The notes below the pieces were generated by a model. It was not told where the DNA came from and made no database searches. It saw nothing but the letters and a program-made list of their open reading frames with translations. This document shows, in pieces, positions 8,052 to 17,428 of a stretch of DNA of 64,000 nucleotides (its first letter is position 1; every line of letters begins with the position of its first letter). Made by a program: the position numbers and the translations under genes. The stretch is from JASHUC01 sp035606175 (lineage in GTDB: Bacteria; Pseudomonadota; Gammaproteobacteria; Steroidobacterales; Steroidobacteraceae): NCBI GenBank assembly GCA_035606175.1, contig DATNFW010000103.1:1-64000 (forward strand). Reading direction: 5' to 3'.

Positions 8052-9518
8052 TCACTCGAGCGGCAACTCGCCCTCGCCCGCCCACGCGCCGTGGACCTGG
8101 CTCGCGTTGCGGAACGGCAGGATGATGCGCGCCGTCTCTGCCATGGTGCCCGCATCGATGATTGCGAGCTCCGCCCGCATTGCCGCGAGATTGTGAACGG
8201 TCGCGAGCAGGAAGCCCTCGCCCTCGGCGCTGCGCGCGCTGCGCGGCACGAAGCATGGCTCCTGCACCACGTGCGCTTCGCCCGCGAAATACGTTCTCGA
8301 TTCCCCCGTCCGCACGTCGAAGCGCGCGATCGAATTGACCGGCTGCGCACGCGGATCGTCGGGGAGCGTTGCACGAAACGGCCGGGCGCGGTCCGCGAAC
8401 TGCACGAAGATATAGCGGTGCGGGCGGCCGATGAAGCGATCGTCGATCCGGGTGAACGTCGTCGTCTCCTGCTCGAAGAGCACGCGCTCCTCGGCCTCGA
8501 CGCTCGAGGAGTCGAGATCGAAGGTCATGCGCCGGATCGTGTTCGGCGGCATGTGAAACGGCGCGCCGTGCACATCTGGAAAGAAGGGCCACGTGTTGCC
8601 ATCCGCCATGGGCAGATCGACGTGAACTTTGTTCCCCTCGCTCCAGGCATTCGCCGTATGAACGATCGAGCGCTCGGGTCCGCGGAACCAGCGGATTGCG
8701 CCGGCATCGCCGCTGCGGGGCACGATGCCGTAGTAGCTCTGTTTGGTGCTGTCCCAGCCCCAATGGATGCGCCCCTCGCGCAAGCGCTCGAGGCTCGTCA
8801 CCGCGGAGCTGCCCGGAATCACGACGTGCCGATCCGTGATCGCGATGTCGTGCAGCATCGATGTGTGCGGCACCTCGAAGCGCATCGGGCGCACCACCCT
8901 TCCCGTGGCATCGAATGCGGCGAGAAACACCTCGCGTGAGGCCATGCCGTTTGCCTCGTAACCGAAGGCAACCAGCTCTCCCGTTGCGGGATCGAGCTTC
9001 GGGTGCGCGGTGAAGGTCTGACTGCGCCACGCTCCCCCGAAGTCCTCGCGACCCAGAGACTCGAGCGTGTTCGGATCGATGCGGTACGGAAGTCCGTCTT
9101 CCTTCGTCGCGTAGAGCTTGCCCGCCAGGATGACGGGAGTGGTGTTCGCCGTCGTGCGCTCGCCGGGGTCCTCGAGGTTGCGGACTTCGGGATCGTCCGT
9201 AAACGGGTTGCGATAGTAGCCATAGAGCTGGCGATGCGCCGCGAGCTGCCGGCGATAACGGTCGGTGCGCACATAGCGGCCGCGATAATCGATGGGCCCG
9301 CCGCCCCGGAAGCGGAACATGCTGATGTAGCCGTCGGCCGCGAGGCTCGCATCGTCGCGAAAGTTCGGCGGGTAGAGCCAGTCGGCGTGCAGGCGATAGA
9401 ACGCCCCGGTGAGCTCGGGGGGTACTTTGCCCGCGACCTCGCAATCGCGGATCTCAGCGTCGAATCGCGCGGCCGCGAAGTAGCCGACGGCGTGCGGCAT
9501 ACCGGAGAAGTCGACCAT
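8052..9518 (-). CDS. Carotenoid oxygenase family protein (lignostilbene/apocarotenoid cleavage dioxygenase)
   Basis: 488 residues, the normal length for the RPE65/CCD family of seven-bladed beta-propellers with a four-histidine non-heme iron. The four ligands can be placed at His172 (FTAHPKLDP), His223 (SMLHDIAIT), His287 (SIVHTANAW) and His476 (QVHGAWAGE). No signal peptide, so it is cytoplasmic. Bacterial members cleave carotenoids, apocarotenals, lignostilbenes or isoeugenol; no carotenoid or lignin gene nearby narrows this. A short gap separates it from putA, transcribed in the same direction from upstream. Confidence 0.92.
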   Translation of the reverse strand: MVDFSGMPHAVGYFAAARFDAEIRDCEVAGKVPPELTGAFYRLHADWLYPPNFRDDASLAADGYISMFRFRGGGPIDYRGRYVRTDRYRRQLAAHRQLYGYYRNPFTDDPEVRNLEDPGERTTANTTPVILAGKLYATKEDGLPYRIDPNTLESLGREDFGGAWRSQTFTAHPKLDPATGELVAFGYEANGMASREVFLAAFDATGRVVRPMRFEVPHTSMLHDIAITDRHVVIPGSSAVTSLERLREGRIHWGWDSTKQSYYGIVPRSGDAGAIRWFRGPERSIVHTANAWSEGNKVHVDLPMADGNTWPFFPDVHGAPFHMPPNTIRRMTFDLDSSSVEAEERVLFEQETTTFTRIDDRFIGRPHRYIFVQFADRARPFRATLPDDPRAQPVNSIARFDVRTGESRTYFAGEAHVVQEPCFVPRSARSAEGEGFLLATVHNLAAMRAELAIIDAGTMAETARIILPFRNASQVHGAWAGEGELPLE

Positions 9519-9527
9519 ATCCGGAGG

Positions 9528-12500
9528 TTAACGCGGTGCGGAGAGCAGGTCGAGGTCGCCGCCGATCGCCGCCGTGTTGATCGTCAACGTGCGCTCAGTC
9601 GCGAAGCGCAGCAGATAGTGCGGCCCGCCCGCCTTCGGCCCCGTCCCCGAAAGTCCCTGACCGCCGAAGGGCTGCACGCCCACGACGGCGCCGATCATGT
9701 TGCGATTGACGTACGTATTGCCGACACCTGTCGATCGGAAGACGTGCGCGGCAAAGCCGTCGAGCCGGCTCTGAATGCCGAGCGTGAGTCCGAAGCCTGT
9801 CCCGCGGATCGCACCGAGAACCTGCGGGAGCTCCGCCGCCCGATACCGGGCGACGTGCAGGATCGGTCCGAACTCCTCCGTGCGCAGCTGGTCGAGTGCG
9901 CGCAACTGAAACAGGTGCGGCGCGAAGAAGTGCCCTGCTGCGGCCTTCGACGCATCGAGAGGACAAGCGAAGAGCAGCTCGGCCTCGGCGCGCATCCGTT
10001 CGGCGTGGGCTTTGAGCCGCTCGACCGCGGCTGCGGAGATGAGCGGCCCCACATCCGTCGCCGGGTCGGCCGGATCGCCGATCTCGAGACACTTCATCGC
10101 GCCGATCAGCATCTCGATGACGCGGTCGGCGATCTCCTCCTGCAGGTACAGCACGCGCAGCGCCGAGCAGCGCTGCCCTGCACTCGTGAACGCCGAGGCG
10201 ACCGCATCGTCGACGACTTGCTCGGGCAGCGCGGTGGAGTCGACGATCATCGCATTCACGCCGCCCGTCTCCGCGATGAAAGGCACGATCGGGCCTGCAC
10301 GCTCCGCGAGCGCGCGTTGAATGGCGGCTGCGGTGGAGGTCGAGCCTGTGAAGGCGACGCCGGCGAGCGCCGGATGCCGGAACGCGATCTCGCCGAACGG
10401 GGGGCCCTCGGCAGGAGTGAGCTGCAGAGAGCCGACGGGAACGCCGGCTTCATGCAGCAAGCGCGTCATTGCGCACGCGATGAGCGGCGTTGCCGGGGCA
10501 GGTTTGGCGATGACCGCATTGCCGGCCGCGAGCGCTGCGGCTACCTGCCCCGTGAAAATCGAGAGCGGAAAGTTCCAGGGACTCACGCACGCGAACACGC
10601 CCCGGCCCGAGAGAAAAAGCAGATTGCGCTCACCGGTCGGGCCGGGCAGTTTCCGCGGAGCGCCGAAGAGCTCGCGCGCGCGCGCCGCGTAATAGCGGCA
10701 GAAATCCACGGTCTCGCGTACCTCGGCTACGGCATCGGGCAAAGTGCGGCCCGCCTCGCGCACGAGCAGGCTCACGAAAGCGGCACGGCGCTCCTCGAGC
10801 AGATCGGCCGCCCTCTCGAGACGCGCCGCCCGCTCGCCGGCGGGCTCCGCATCCCAGGCCGGTTGGGCGCGGGCCGCGCTTTCAAACGCTCGGGCGATCT
10901 CCTCCTGCGTGGCGTTTCGAGCAAAGCCCACCGTCTCCGCGGCATTGGCCGGCGAGACGATCTTGACGGGAGACTCATCGTTCGCGCTCGTGGCAGCCGC
11001 GCCGGGGCGGCGCTGTCCGCGCTCGGCCTCGGGCAGCCTGAGCAGGGGCTCGGCCAACCACGTGCGTTCGGCCTCGTGCTTCAACTGTGCAACGAGCGCA
11101 TCGAGGTCGCGCGCGTCGCCCCAATCGATGCCGCGCGAATTCACTCGCTCGGGCTCGTAGAGCGCACGCGGGGTGCGCACACGCTCCGGCGCATCGAGTG
11201 AATGCTTCAACTCGGAGAGGGGATCGCTCACGACCTGCTCCACGGGGACGGCGGGATCGAGAAATCGATGGACGAAGGAGGTGTTCGCACCGTTCTCGAG
11301 CAGGCGTCGCACGAGGTACGGCAGCAAATCGCGATGGGTGCCGACCGGCGCGTAAACGCGCACCGCCGGGAACGGGCCGGTCGCGCTGACTCGCGCCGTC
11401 TCATAGAGCGCCTCGCCCATGCCGTGCAGTCTTTGAAACTCGAATGTCGCATCGGGAGGGGCAAGCTCGAGGACGGCGGCGACGGTGAGCGCGTTGTGCG
11501 TGGCGAACTGCGGATACAGACAGTCGCGCGCCCCGAAGAGGCGTGCCGCGCACAACAGGTAGCTCGCATCGGTAGCGGCCTTCGAGGTGTACACCGGGAA
11601 GGCTTGCAGCCCGCGCTCCTGCGCGCGCTTGATCTCCGTGTCCCAATATGCGCCCTTCACCAGTCGCACGTGCATGCGCCGTCCGCTGTCGCGCGCGAGG
11701 TGCGCGACTCGCTCGATGAGCCGGAGCGCGCGCCGATCGTAGGCCTGCACGGCGAGACCCAAGCCGCTCCAGGCGCGGGTCGCCCCATCGCGCGCGAGGC
11801 AGTCGATCACCTCGAGCGACAGATCGAGCCGATCGGCCTCCTCTGCATCGACCGTGAGCCCGATGCCGGCGCGCGCGGCGCTGCGGGCGAGCTCGATCAT
11901 CCGCGGGACGAGCCGCTCGCGTACGCGTTCCCGTTGCAGCAATGCGTACCGCGGCTCGAGTGCTGACAGCTTGACGGAGATGCCTGCGCGGGCGCGCGGC
12001 TCGTGCGCAAGCGCATCGATTGCATGCGCGTAGGCGTCGAGAAATCGCTGCGCGTCCGCGTCAGTTCGCGCCCCTTCCCCAAGCATGTCGAAGGAGCAGA
12101 GCGCGAGGCTCTTCTCGGAGCGGCTGCGCGCGAGGGCGCTCTCGATCGTCTCGCCCACGATGAACGAGGCACCGAGTCTTGCCATCGAGCGGCGGAGCGC
12201 CGCGCGCAAGAGCGGTGCCACGACCGGCTTCAGCAGCCGGCCGGAGGAGCCGAGGAACGCCAGGCCGAGCCGCAGAGGCACGGTGCCTCTCCCGGTCGAC
12301 TCGGCGAGCCGCAAGGCGTCGAGACGCTCGGCAATGAGCTGATCGGCGCGATCGGCATCGGGCGTTCGAAGGAGCGCCTCCGCGAGGCTGAGGAGCGCAC
12401 GACCCTGCTCGCTTCCGAGCGGAAAGCGCGCGAGGAGCGCATCGGCGAATGTGCGTGGCCAGCGGCGGGCCCGAGCGGCCTCGACCCAGTACCGCGCGCG

Positions 12501-12758
12501 CAATCGCGCATCGATCAGGCGTCGATGCAGCGGCTGTAGCTCGGCAAGGAGTGCTTGCGCGGCCTCGCGCTCGGGCGGGTGCGGCGGGCCGGGCGCGACT
12601 CGGGTGGTCCGGGTAGCCGGGGTGGCGCGGGCAGCCGGGGGGCTCGGAGGGCTCGGGGCACCCCGGACGCTCGGGGCAGCGCCCGCAGATCGTGGCAGCG
12701 GTTGGCTCGGACTCAGCTCGGCCATGTGCCCTCGCGCCCAGGAATTACCACTAATCAT
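9528..12758 (-). CDS. putA: Bifunctional proline dehydrogenase / L-glutamate gamma-semialdehyde dehydrogenase PutA
   Basis: 1076 residues. After a Pro/Ala-rich N-terminal stretch (about 1-60) come the FAD-dependent proline dehydrogenase barrel (roughly 90-490, with MHVRLVKGAYWDTEIKRAQE and FQRLHGMGE) and the aldehyde dehydrogenase domain (about 560-1065). Its catalytic Cys864 is in GQRCSA and the general-base region is PFIAETGG. It converts proline to glutamate, feeding electrons to quinone and NAD+. The N-terminal ribbon-helix-helix DNA-binding domain of E. coli PutA is absent, which fits control by the divergent Lrp-type gene. An ATG at 12725 is an alternative start. Confidence 0.95.
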   Translation of the reverse strand: MISGNSWARGHMAELSPSQPLPRSAGAAPSVRGAPSPPSPPAARATPATRTTRVAPGPPHPPEREAAQALLAELQPLHRRLIDARLRARYWVEAARARRWPRTFADALLARFPLGSEQGRALLSLAEALLRTPDADRADQLIAERLDALRLAESTGRGTVPLRLGLAFLGSSGRLLKPVVAPLLRAALRRSMARLGASFIVGETIESALARSRSEKSLALCSFDMLGEGARTDADAQRFLDAYAHAIDALAHEPRARAGISVKLSALEPRYALLQRERVRERLVPRMIELARSAARAGIGLTVDAEEADRLDLSLEVIDCLARDGATRAWSGLGLAVQAYDRRALRLIERVAHLARDSGRRMHVRLVKGAYWDTEIKRAQERGLQAFPVYTSKAATDASYLLCAARLFGARDCLYPQFATHNALTVAAVLELAPPDATFEFQRLHGMGEALYETARVSATGPFPAVRVYAPVGTHRDLLPYLVRRLLENGANTSFVHRFLDPAVPVEQVVSDPLSELKHSLDAPERVRTPRALYEPERVNSRGIDWGDARDLDALVAQLKHEAERTWLAEPLLRLPEAERGQRRPGAAATSANDESPVKIVSPANAAETVGFARNATQEEIARAFESAARAQPAWDAEPAGERAARLERAADLLEERRAAFVSLLVREAGRTLPDAVAEVRETVDFCRYYAARARELFGAPRKLPGPTGERNLLFLSGRGVFACVSPWNFPLSIFTGQVAAALAAGNAVIAKPAPATPLIACAMTRLLHEAGVPVGSLQLTPAEGPPFGEIAFRHPALAGVAFTGSTSTAAAIQRALAERAGPIVPFIAETGGVNAMIVDSTALPEQVVDDAVASAFTSAGQRCSALRVLYLQEEIADRVIEMLIGAMKCLEIGDPADPATDVGPLISAAAVERLKAHAERMRAEAELLFACPLDASKAAAGHFFAPHLFQLRALDQLRTEEFGPILHVARYRAAELPQVLGAIRGTGFGLTLGIQSRLDGFAAHVFRSTGVGNTYVNRNMIGAVVGVQPFGGQGLSGTGPKAGGPHYLLRFATERTLTINTAAIGGDLDLLSAPR

Positions 12759-12829
12759 ACCGCGTCCGGTAGAGTTTGATATTCTATTTTGCGTAGAGTT
12801 ATAGACGATTCAACTACCTCAGGCCCCGT
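12759..12829. promoter_or_regulatory. Divergent putA / Lrp-type regulator promoter region
   Basis: 71 bp between two divergent start codons, markedly AT-rich in a GC-rich setting. It contains an imperfect dyad TAGAgtttgatatTCTA (12770-12786) and further TAGA/TATAGA elements near 12794-12804. Lrp-family proteins typically bind such AT-rich 15-17 bp imperfect dyads in the intergenic region between their own gene and the target. Promoters for both genes must lie here. Exact -10/-35 boxes are ambiguous. Confidence 0.55.
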
Positions 12830-13339
12830 ATGCGCGTGCCCACCGCCCCCCATTCTCAAGCTTCGGCCGAGGAGCCGGACCTCGACCGCATCGACCGCCA
12901 GATCCTCGCGCGGCTGCAGCAGGATGGCCGCGTACCGATCGCCCGCCTCGCCCGCGAGGTGAGCCTCACGGTGACGCCGACGCTCGAGCGCGTGCGCCGC
13001 CTCGAACGGTCCGGCTACATCGCGGGCTATTTCGCCCGGCTCGATGCCGCCAGGCTCGGGCTCGGCCTGCTGGCCTACGTCGAGGTGTCTCTCGATCGCA
13101 CGACCCCGGATGCTTTCGAGCGCTTCAAACAGGCGATGCTCGCGCACGACGAAGTCATGGAATGTCACATGGTGGCGGGTGGCTTCGACTATCTGCTGAA
13201 GGTGCGCGTGCGCGACATGGACAGCTACCGGCGCTTTCTCGGCGATCGAATCGCGGGCGTGCGTGGCGTGCAGCAGACCCACACGTATTTCGTAATGGAG
13301 GAAGTGAAGTCGACGCACCGGCTGAGCGTCGGTTCGTAG
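12830..13339 (+). CDS. Lrp/AsnC family transcriptional regulator, probable regulator of putA
   Basis: 169 residues. An N-terminal helix-turn-helix (LDRIDRQILARLQQDGRVPI...LAREVSLTVTPTLERVRRLE, about 20-65) is followed by an AsnC-type ligand-binding RAM domain (about 75-155, with VMECHMVAGGFDYLLKVRV). It is divergent from putA with 71 bp between the starts. In many proteobacteria, such as Agrobacterium and Pseudomonas-related species, a divergent Lrp-like PutR activates putA in response to proline. The same role is inferred here from position and from PutA lacking its own DNA-binding domain. Confidence 0.9.
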   Translation: MRVPTAPHSQASAEEPDLDRIDRQILARLQQDGRVPIARLAREVSLTVTPTLERVRRLERSGYIAGYFARLDAARLGLGLLAYVEVSLDRTTPDAFERFKQAMLAHDEVMECHMVAGGFDYLLKVRVRDMDSYRRFLGDRIAGVRGVQQTHTYFVMEEVKSTHRLSVGS

Positions 13340-13412
13340 CCGGAGCGGGCACAGGCATTGCTTTGTGCAGCGAGGCGCGCCGCATTGTCCGGCGCACAAA
13401 GGAGCATGGAGC

Positions 13413-13658
13413 ATGACATCGAAGGTCCAGGGTGAGGGTAATTACGATGCGGCCCGCCAGTACGACGAGAAGGCCCGCAAATTCGTCGAGGAAAAGCAAA
13501 AGGCCGGCGAGGAGCTCAAAGGCTCGAGCAAGGACGCGCAGCCGCAGCTGACGGAAGCCGAGCGCGAGGCGCTGAGCCACGCGAAGCGCGGGGACGAGGA
13601 CCGCCGCGATGCGGAGGAGCTGCGGCGCCTCGAGGAGCACCGCAAGCAGCAGCACTGA
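13413..13658 (+). CDS. Small charged hypothetical protein
   Basis: 81 residues, very hydrophilic, rich in Lys, Glu, Asp, Arg and Gln, with no signal peptide or membrane segment; most is likely helical or disordered. The beginning (GNYDAARQYDEKARKFVEE) resembles small uncharacterised proteins common in Burkholderia- and Xanthomonas-like bacteria, often linked to stress, but I do not recognise a named family. GGAG 8 nt upstream of the ATG supports the start. It follows the Lrp-type gene by 73 nt on the same strand. Confidence 0.6.
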   Translation: MTSKVQGEGNYDAARQYDEKARKFVEEKQKAGEELKGSSKDAQPQLTEAEREALSHAKRGDEDRRDAEELRRLEEHRKQQH

Positions 13659-13750
13659 GTCGGACCGACGACTCACCGGGCAGCGCTCCGGGTATCTCCC
13701 TCAGGGGCGTGCGTCGCCGGGGAACGGCGTCGCCAGGGAGCGACTGCGCG

Positions 13751-13783
13751 GTTACAAATCGTTACGAACCAGCATGATAAAAT
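13751..13783 (+). promoter_or_regulatory. Candidate promoter of opgC with GTTAC direct repeat
   Basis: Two near-identical 10-mers, GTTACAAATC and GTTACGAACC, lie head to tail at 13751-13770, followed by TAAAAT (13778-13783), a good -10 box about 50 nt before the opgC-like start codon. The GTTAC arms recall those of the yjf operator but are direct, not inverted. The -35 is not clear. Weak evidence. Confidence 0.3.
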
Positions 13784-13834
13784 CCGCCGCGACGCAGGCT
13801 GCATTGCCGCGACACTGACGGACCTCCCCTCGGA

Positions 13835-15025
13835 ATGAGTATCTCACCCGCCCCGCCGGCCTCACGCCGGCGCGACGAGCTGGATGTGCTGCGCGGTCTG
13901 TTGCTCGTGATGATGGCCGTCACGCACCTGCCGACGCGGCTCAGTTTCTACAGCAATCAGCCGTTCGGGTTCGTCTCCGCAGCCGAGGGATTCGTGTTCC
14001 TCTCCTCGTTCCTCATCGGCTCGATCTACACGCGGCAGCTCATCGAGCGCGGGGCGGACTACGTGCGCTCGCGGCTGTGGAAGCGCGCCGGGCGGCTGTA
14101 TTTGATGCACCTCGGGCTGCTCGTGTTCCTGTTCACCTTCGTTGCGGGTCTCGCCGTGGCGACGGGCAATCAGCCGCTGCGCAATCACCTCTCGCTCTAC
14201 TTTGCGACGCCCGTGCGCGCAACCCTCGCGGGCCCACTGCTGCTCTATCAGCCGCCCCTGCTCGACATCCTGCCGATGTACATCGTGTTCCTGCTCGCGA
14301 CGCCCGCGCTGCTTAAGTTTGCCGCGCGTCGCGGCTGGCGTCCCCTGCTCGTCTGCTCCGCGCTCTTGTGGGGATTTGCGCAAATCGGCGGGCGCACGTT
14401 CCTTTACGGCCAGCTCTCTCAGCTCCTCGGTCTGAAGCTGCCGCTCGATGCTTTCGGCTCATTCGATTGGTTCGCCTGGCAGCTCGTATGGATGGCTGGC
14501 CTGTGCCTCGGCGCGCGTCAGCTCAGGCGCACTCAGCCGGCGACCGCCGGTTCAAGCCCGCGGCCTGGCAGCTTCGATGGGACTGCCGCTCGAGCGATCC
14601 GGGGCTTGCTCATGACGGGCGCCGTCGCGCTGACCGTGCTCTTCCTGCTGTACCGCTACGGCGGTATGACCCTGCCGTTCGATCCGGCACTGAGCATTGC
14701 CCTCACCGACAAGTGGCATCTCGGAGCGCTCAGGATCGTGAACTTCGCCGCGCTCGCATACGTCGTGAATGCGAGTGTGCTTCCGCTGCTTGCATGGCTG
14801 CGCGTCAGGGTGCTCTCGATGCTCGGACGCGCATCGCTCGAGGTCTTCACGGCGCACGTACCCTTCTGCGTGTTGAGCCGCGCGCTGGTCCTCGACGATG
14901 CGACTCCGCTGCCGCTCATCACCGAGGCGCTCGTGCTGGCGGCAACCTTCGGTGCCATGTTGTTCGTCGCCTGGCGCGCGGCGCTCGTGCGCACACCGCC
15001 GGTCAGGATCGCCGCCCCTGCCTGA
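13835..15025 (+). CDS. OpgC-family membrane protein (acyltransferase-3-like)
   Basis: 396 residues with about ten membrane helices. The N-terminal signature RRDELDVLRGLLLVMMAVTHLP and the following GFVSAAEGFVFLSSFLIG are characteristic of OpgC, which adds succinyl groups to osmoregulated periplasmic glucans. No opgG/opgH genes lie nearby, so the true acceptor is open. An Ala/Thr/Pro-rich loop around 230-250 splits the helix bundle. It is convergent with the GMC oxidoreductase gene, 55 bp apart. Confidence 0.85.
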   Translation: MSISPAPPASRRRDELDVLRGLLLVMMAVTHLPTRLSFYSNQPFGFVSAAEGFVFLSSFLIGSIYTRQLIERGADYVRSRLWKRAGRLYLMHLGLLVFLFTFVAGLAVATGNQPLRNHLSLYFATPVRATLAGPLLLYQPPLLDILPMYIVFLLATPALLKFAARRGWRPLLVCSALLWGFAQIGGRTFLYGQLSQLLGLKLPLDAFGSFDWFAWQLVWMAGLCLGARQLRRTQPATAGSSPRPGSFDGTAARAIRGLLMTGAVALTVLFLLYRYGGMTLPFDPALSIALTDKWHLGALRIVNFAALAYVVNASVLPLLAWLRVRVLSMLGRASLEVFTAHVPFCVLSRALVLDDATPLPLITEALVLAATFGAMLFVAWRAALVRTPPVRIAAPA

Positions 15026-15080
15026 AGAGTGCGTGCGGCGGCCGGCGAAGTGACGCCGCGACCCGGATCCCTCTAACAGC

Positions 15081-16739
15081 TCAGAGCTCGCCCCGGGCCG
15101 CGAGCGCACGAATGCGATCCGCGGTGCGGCAGGCCAGCGCCTGGATGGTGAGGGAAGGATTGACGCCACCCGTCGTCGGGAACACGGACCCGTCGCAGAC
15201 GAACAGATTGCGGATATCCCAGCTGCGGCAGTCGCCATCGACGACGCTCGTACGCGGATCGTCGCCCATGCGGCACGTGCCCGCCATGTGGCACGTGTCG
15301 TCCCGCTGGTCCCAGATATCCGTGGCGCCGATCGCCTCGAGCGCACGCCGCATGAAGGCGAGCGCGTGATCGATGAGCGCCACGTCGTTGTCGCACCAGC
15401 TGTACTCGACTCGCGGGATCGGAAGACCGTATTGATCCTTGTCGTCGGCGAGCGTGACGCAATTTCTCTCCTGCGCGAGAAACTCGCCGACGATCTTGAG
15501 CCCCACCTGGTGGTTGTAGTCCTGCATCGCTCTCATGAGGCGATTGCCCCACAGGCCGCGATTGGTCGATTGCACGCGCGCCCAGAGCTGCGGGAGCGGC
15601 CCCTGGCTCATATAGCAGTAGCCGCCGAAGAAGTCCTTAGCATCGCAGTAGTTCCAATGCTCGGTGAGCGCAAGCGACGGCGGGCCCTTGTAGCTGCGGA
15701 TCTCGCGCTCGGATAAGCCCCATACCGCTTGATTCGCCTGCACGGTGAAGTACTTGCCGACGAGGCCCGAGCTGTTCGCCAGGCCTTGCGGATGGTGCTG
15801 GTCCGCGGAGTTGAAAAGCAGCCGCGGAGTCTCGATCGCGTAGCCTGCGACGACGACATGTCGTGCGTGCTGGAAGCGCCAGCGCCCCTCACGCACGTAG
15901 TGCACCCCGGTCGCGCGCGCTTCGTGCCCGCCCGTCGGGTGCTTCACTTCGATGCGGCCGACCATGGCGAGATCGCGGATCTCGGCGCCAGCGGCGACCG
16001 CGCGCGGGATCCAGGTGACGAGCGCGCTCTGCTTGGCATTGGTCGAGCAGCCGGTCACGCAGAATCCGCGGTACACGCAAGGGTGGGCGCGACCGCGGGG
16101 CGCCGAGAGCGTCGCGATCGGAGTCTCGGTCCAGGGGATGCCGAGCGCCTCGCAACCCTCGGCGAGCGCGAGCCCCGCGGCATTGAGCTCGTGCGCGCGA
16201 TAGGGATAGCGCGGCCGTTTCGGCCCCCACGGATAGTTGACGGGCCCCGAGATCTTCAGCGCCTCCTCGACCTCGCGGTAATAGCCCCACATCTCGCGCC
16301 AGTCGATCGGCCAGTCCGCGCCGTAGCCGAGAAGCGTGCGGGATTTGAACCACTCGGGCCGGAAACGCAGCGACACCATTGCGAAATGCACCGTGCTGCC
16401 GCCGACTCCCTTGCCGCTGTTGTTGCTGCCGAGCTGGACCGGGTTGCTGCCGGTCGAGATGCGATCGTCCGTCCAGTAGAGCTTGGTCTGCTCGGCCTCA
16501 TCGGAGGCGAAATCTTCCAGCGGGCGAAACCACGGGCCGGCATCGAGCGCAACGACCGTGAACCCCGCCTCGGCGAGCCGACAGGCGAGCGTTCCGCCAC
16601 CCGCCCCGGTCCCCACGATGACGAAATCCACTTCCTCGTCGTCGCGGAACTGTCGCATGGGGACCCACCCGCCCGGCCGGAACACATCGGGCGCGCGGCC
16701 ATTCCTGGCACGCGGCTCGGTGAGCGGATCATCCGGCAT
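15081..16739 (-). CDS. GMC family oxidoreductase (gluconate 2-dehydrogenase flavoprotein-like)
   Basis: 552 residues. The FAD-binding Rossmann motif VGTGAGGGTLACRLAEAG spans about 43-60. The C-terminal GMC substrate domain shows the catalytic His in DTCHMAGTCRMG and the partner Asn in GGVNPSLTIQALA. It oxidises an alcohol or sugar and passes electrons to a membrane partner rather than O2. No signal peptide is seen in it or in its small subunit. It is the last gene of a three-gene operon, 26 nt after the subunit-3 gene. The substrate is unknown. Confidence 0.92.
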   Translation of the reverse strand: MPDDPLTEPRARNGRAPDVFRPGGWVPMRQFRDDEEVDFVIVGTGAGGGTLACRLAEAGFTVVALDAGPWFRPLEDFASDEAEQTKLYWTDDRISTGSNPVQLGSNNSGKGVGGSTVHFAMVSLRFRPEWFKSRTLLGYGADWPIDWREMWGYYREVEEALKISGPVNYPWGPKRPRYPYRAHELNAAGLALAEGCEALGIPWTETPIATLSAPRGRAHPCVYRGFCVTGCSTNAKQSALVTWIPRAVAAGAEIRDLAMVGRIEVKHPTGGHEARATGVHYVREGRWRFQHARHVVVAGYAIETPRLLFNSADQHHPQGLANSSGLVGKYFTVQANQAVWGLSEREIRSYKGPPSLALTEHWNYCDAKDFFGGYCYMSQGPLPQLWARVQSTNRGLWGNRLMRAMQDYNHQVGLKIVGEFLAQERNCVTLADDKDQYGLPIPRVEYSWCDNDVALIDHALAFMRRALEAIGATDIWDQRDDTCHMAGTCRMGDDPRTSVVDGDCRSWDIRNLFVCDGSVFPTTGGVNPSLTIQALACRTADRIRALAARGEL

Positions 16740-16765
16740 GGCGTGCGCCGCAGGTCATACCCGCT

Positions 16766-17428
16766 TCAGCGGATGCGCTGATTGATGCGGCGGGCTTCCA
16801 GCGCATCGTCGCCATGCGCTTCTGCCGGCTCCCACGGATCGCGCTCGTCATAGCCCATGCGCACGTAACCGCGCGGACTCGCCGGCCCGCCGTATCCCAT
16901 CTCGCTCCAGGCGGTCGGATACGACCAGTAAGCGTCGACGACATCGGTGAGCAGACGTTGCGTGAAGAAGGTCTTCGGCGGCATGCCGCCCCAAACCGGA
17001 TCATGCAGGTCTCCCTGCTCCATTCGCCTGAGGAGTTCTTCCTGCTCTCGCGGCTCGAGCTCACGGAAGGGCCGGCCATGTGCCGAGTTCGATTCGGCAT
17101 CGAGCGCTGCAATCCCGCGCCGCCAGGCTGTGCGCTCGCGCGGCATGTCGGCTGCGCGATAGCCGTCCTGGCGGTCGATGTACAGCTTGTGATCGATCAG
17201 CTCTGCAACGGGAACGGGCACGCGATGCGCAGGCTGGGGCGTGATGATCGCCGCGATCGCCTGCACCGTCGCGAGCTCGTGGATGTCGAAGAAGCGCGGC
17301 TCTCGCGGGGTGCGAAGCCGCGCGTCGATCACCTCGCGCGTCTTGTCGTTCCATGACGGCGAGCGACGTTTGGTAAGCACGTCGTAGCCCGGATAGCGCT
17401 CCGGACCTGCAGAGCGATGTTCAGCCAT
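16766..17428 (-). CDS. Gluconate 2-dehydrogenase subunit 3 family protein
   Basis: 220 residues. The N-terminal part (FFDIHELATVQAIAAIITPQP) and the C-terminal WGGMPPKTFFTQRLLTDVVDAYWSYP match the small subunit family that accompanies GMC flavoproteins. Classical members carry a Tat signal that exports the complex; this one has none (it begins MAEHRSAGPERYPGYD), suggesting a complex on the cytoplasmic side or export by other means. Its start overlaps the stop of the upstream membrane-protein gene by 8 nt (ATGGCTGA), so expression is coupled. Confidence 0.85.
   Translation of the reverse strand: MAEHRSAGPERYPGYDVLTKRRSPSWNDKTREVIDARLRTPREPRFFDIHELATVQAIAAIITPQPAHRVPVPVAELIDHKLYIDRQDGYRAADMPRERTAWRRGIAALDAESNSAHGRPFRELEPREQEELLRRMEQGDLHDPVWGGMPPKTFFTQRLLTDVVDAYWSYPTAWSEMGYGGPASPRGYVRMGYDERDPWEPAEAHGDDALEARRINQRIR

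Noticed and set aside
9003..11201. Long open frame on the plus strand (about 730 codons) opposite the carotenoid oxygenase and putA
   Set aside because: It lies antisense to two firmly identified genes, is Arg- and Ala-rich without domains, and arises from the third-position GC bias.
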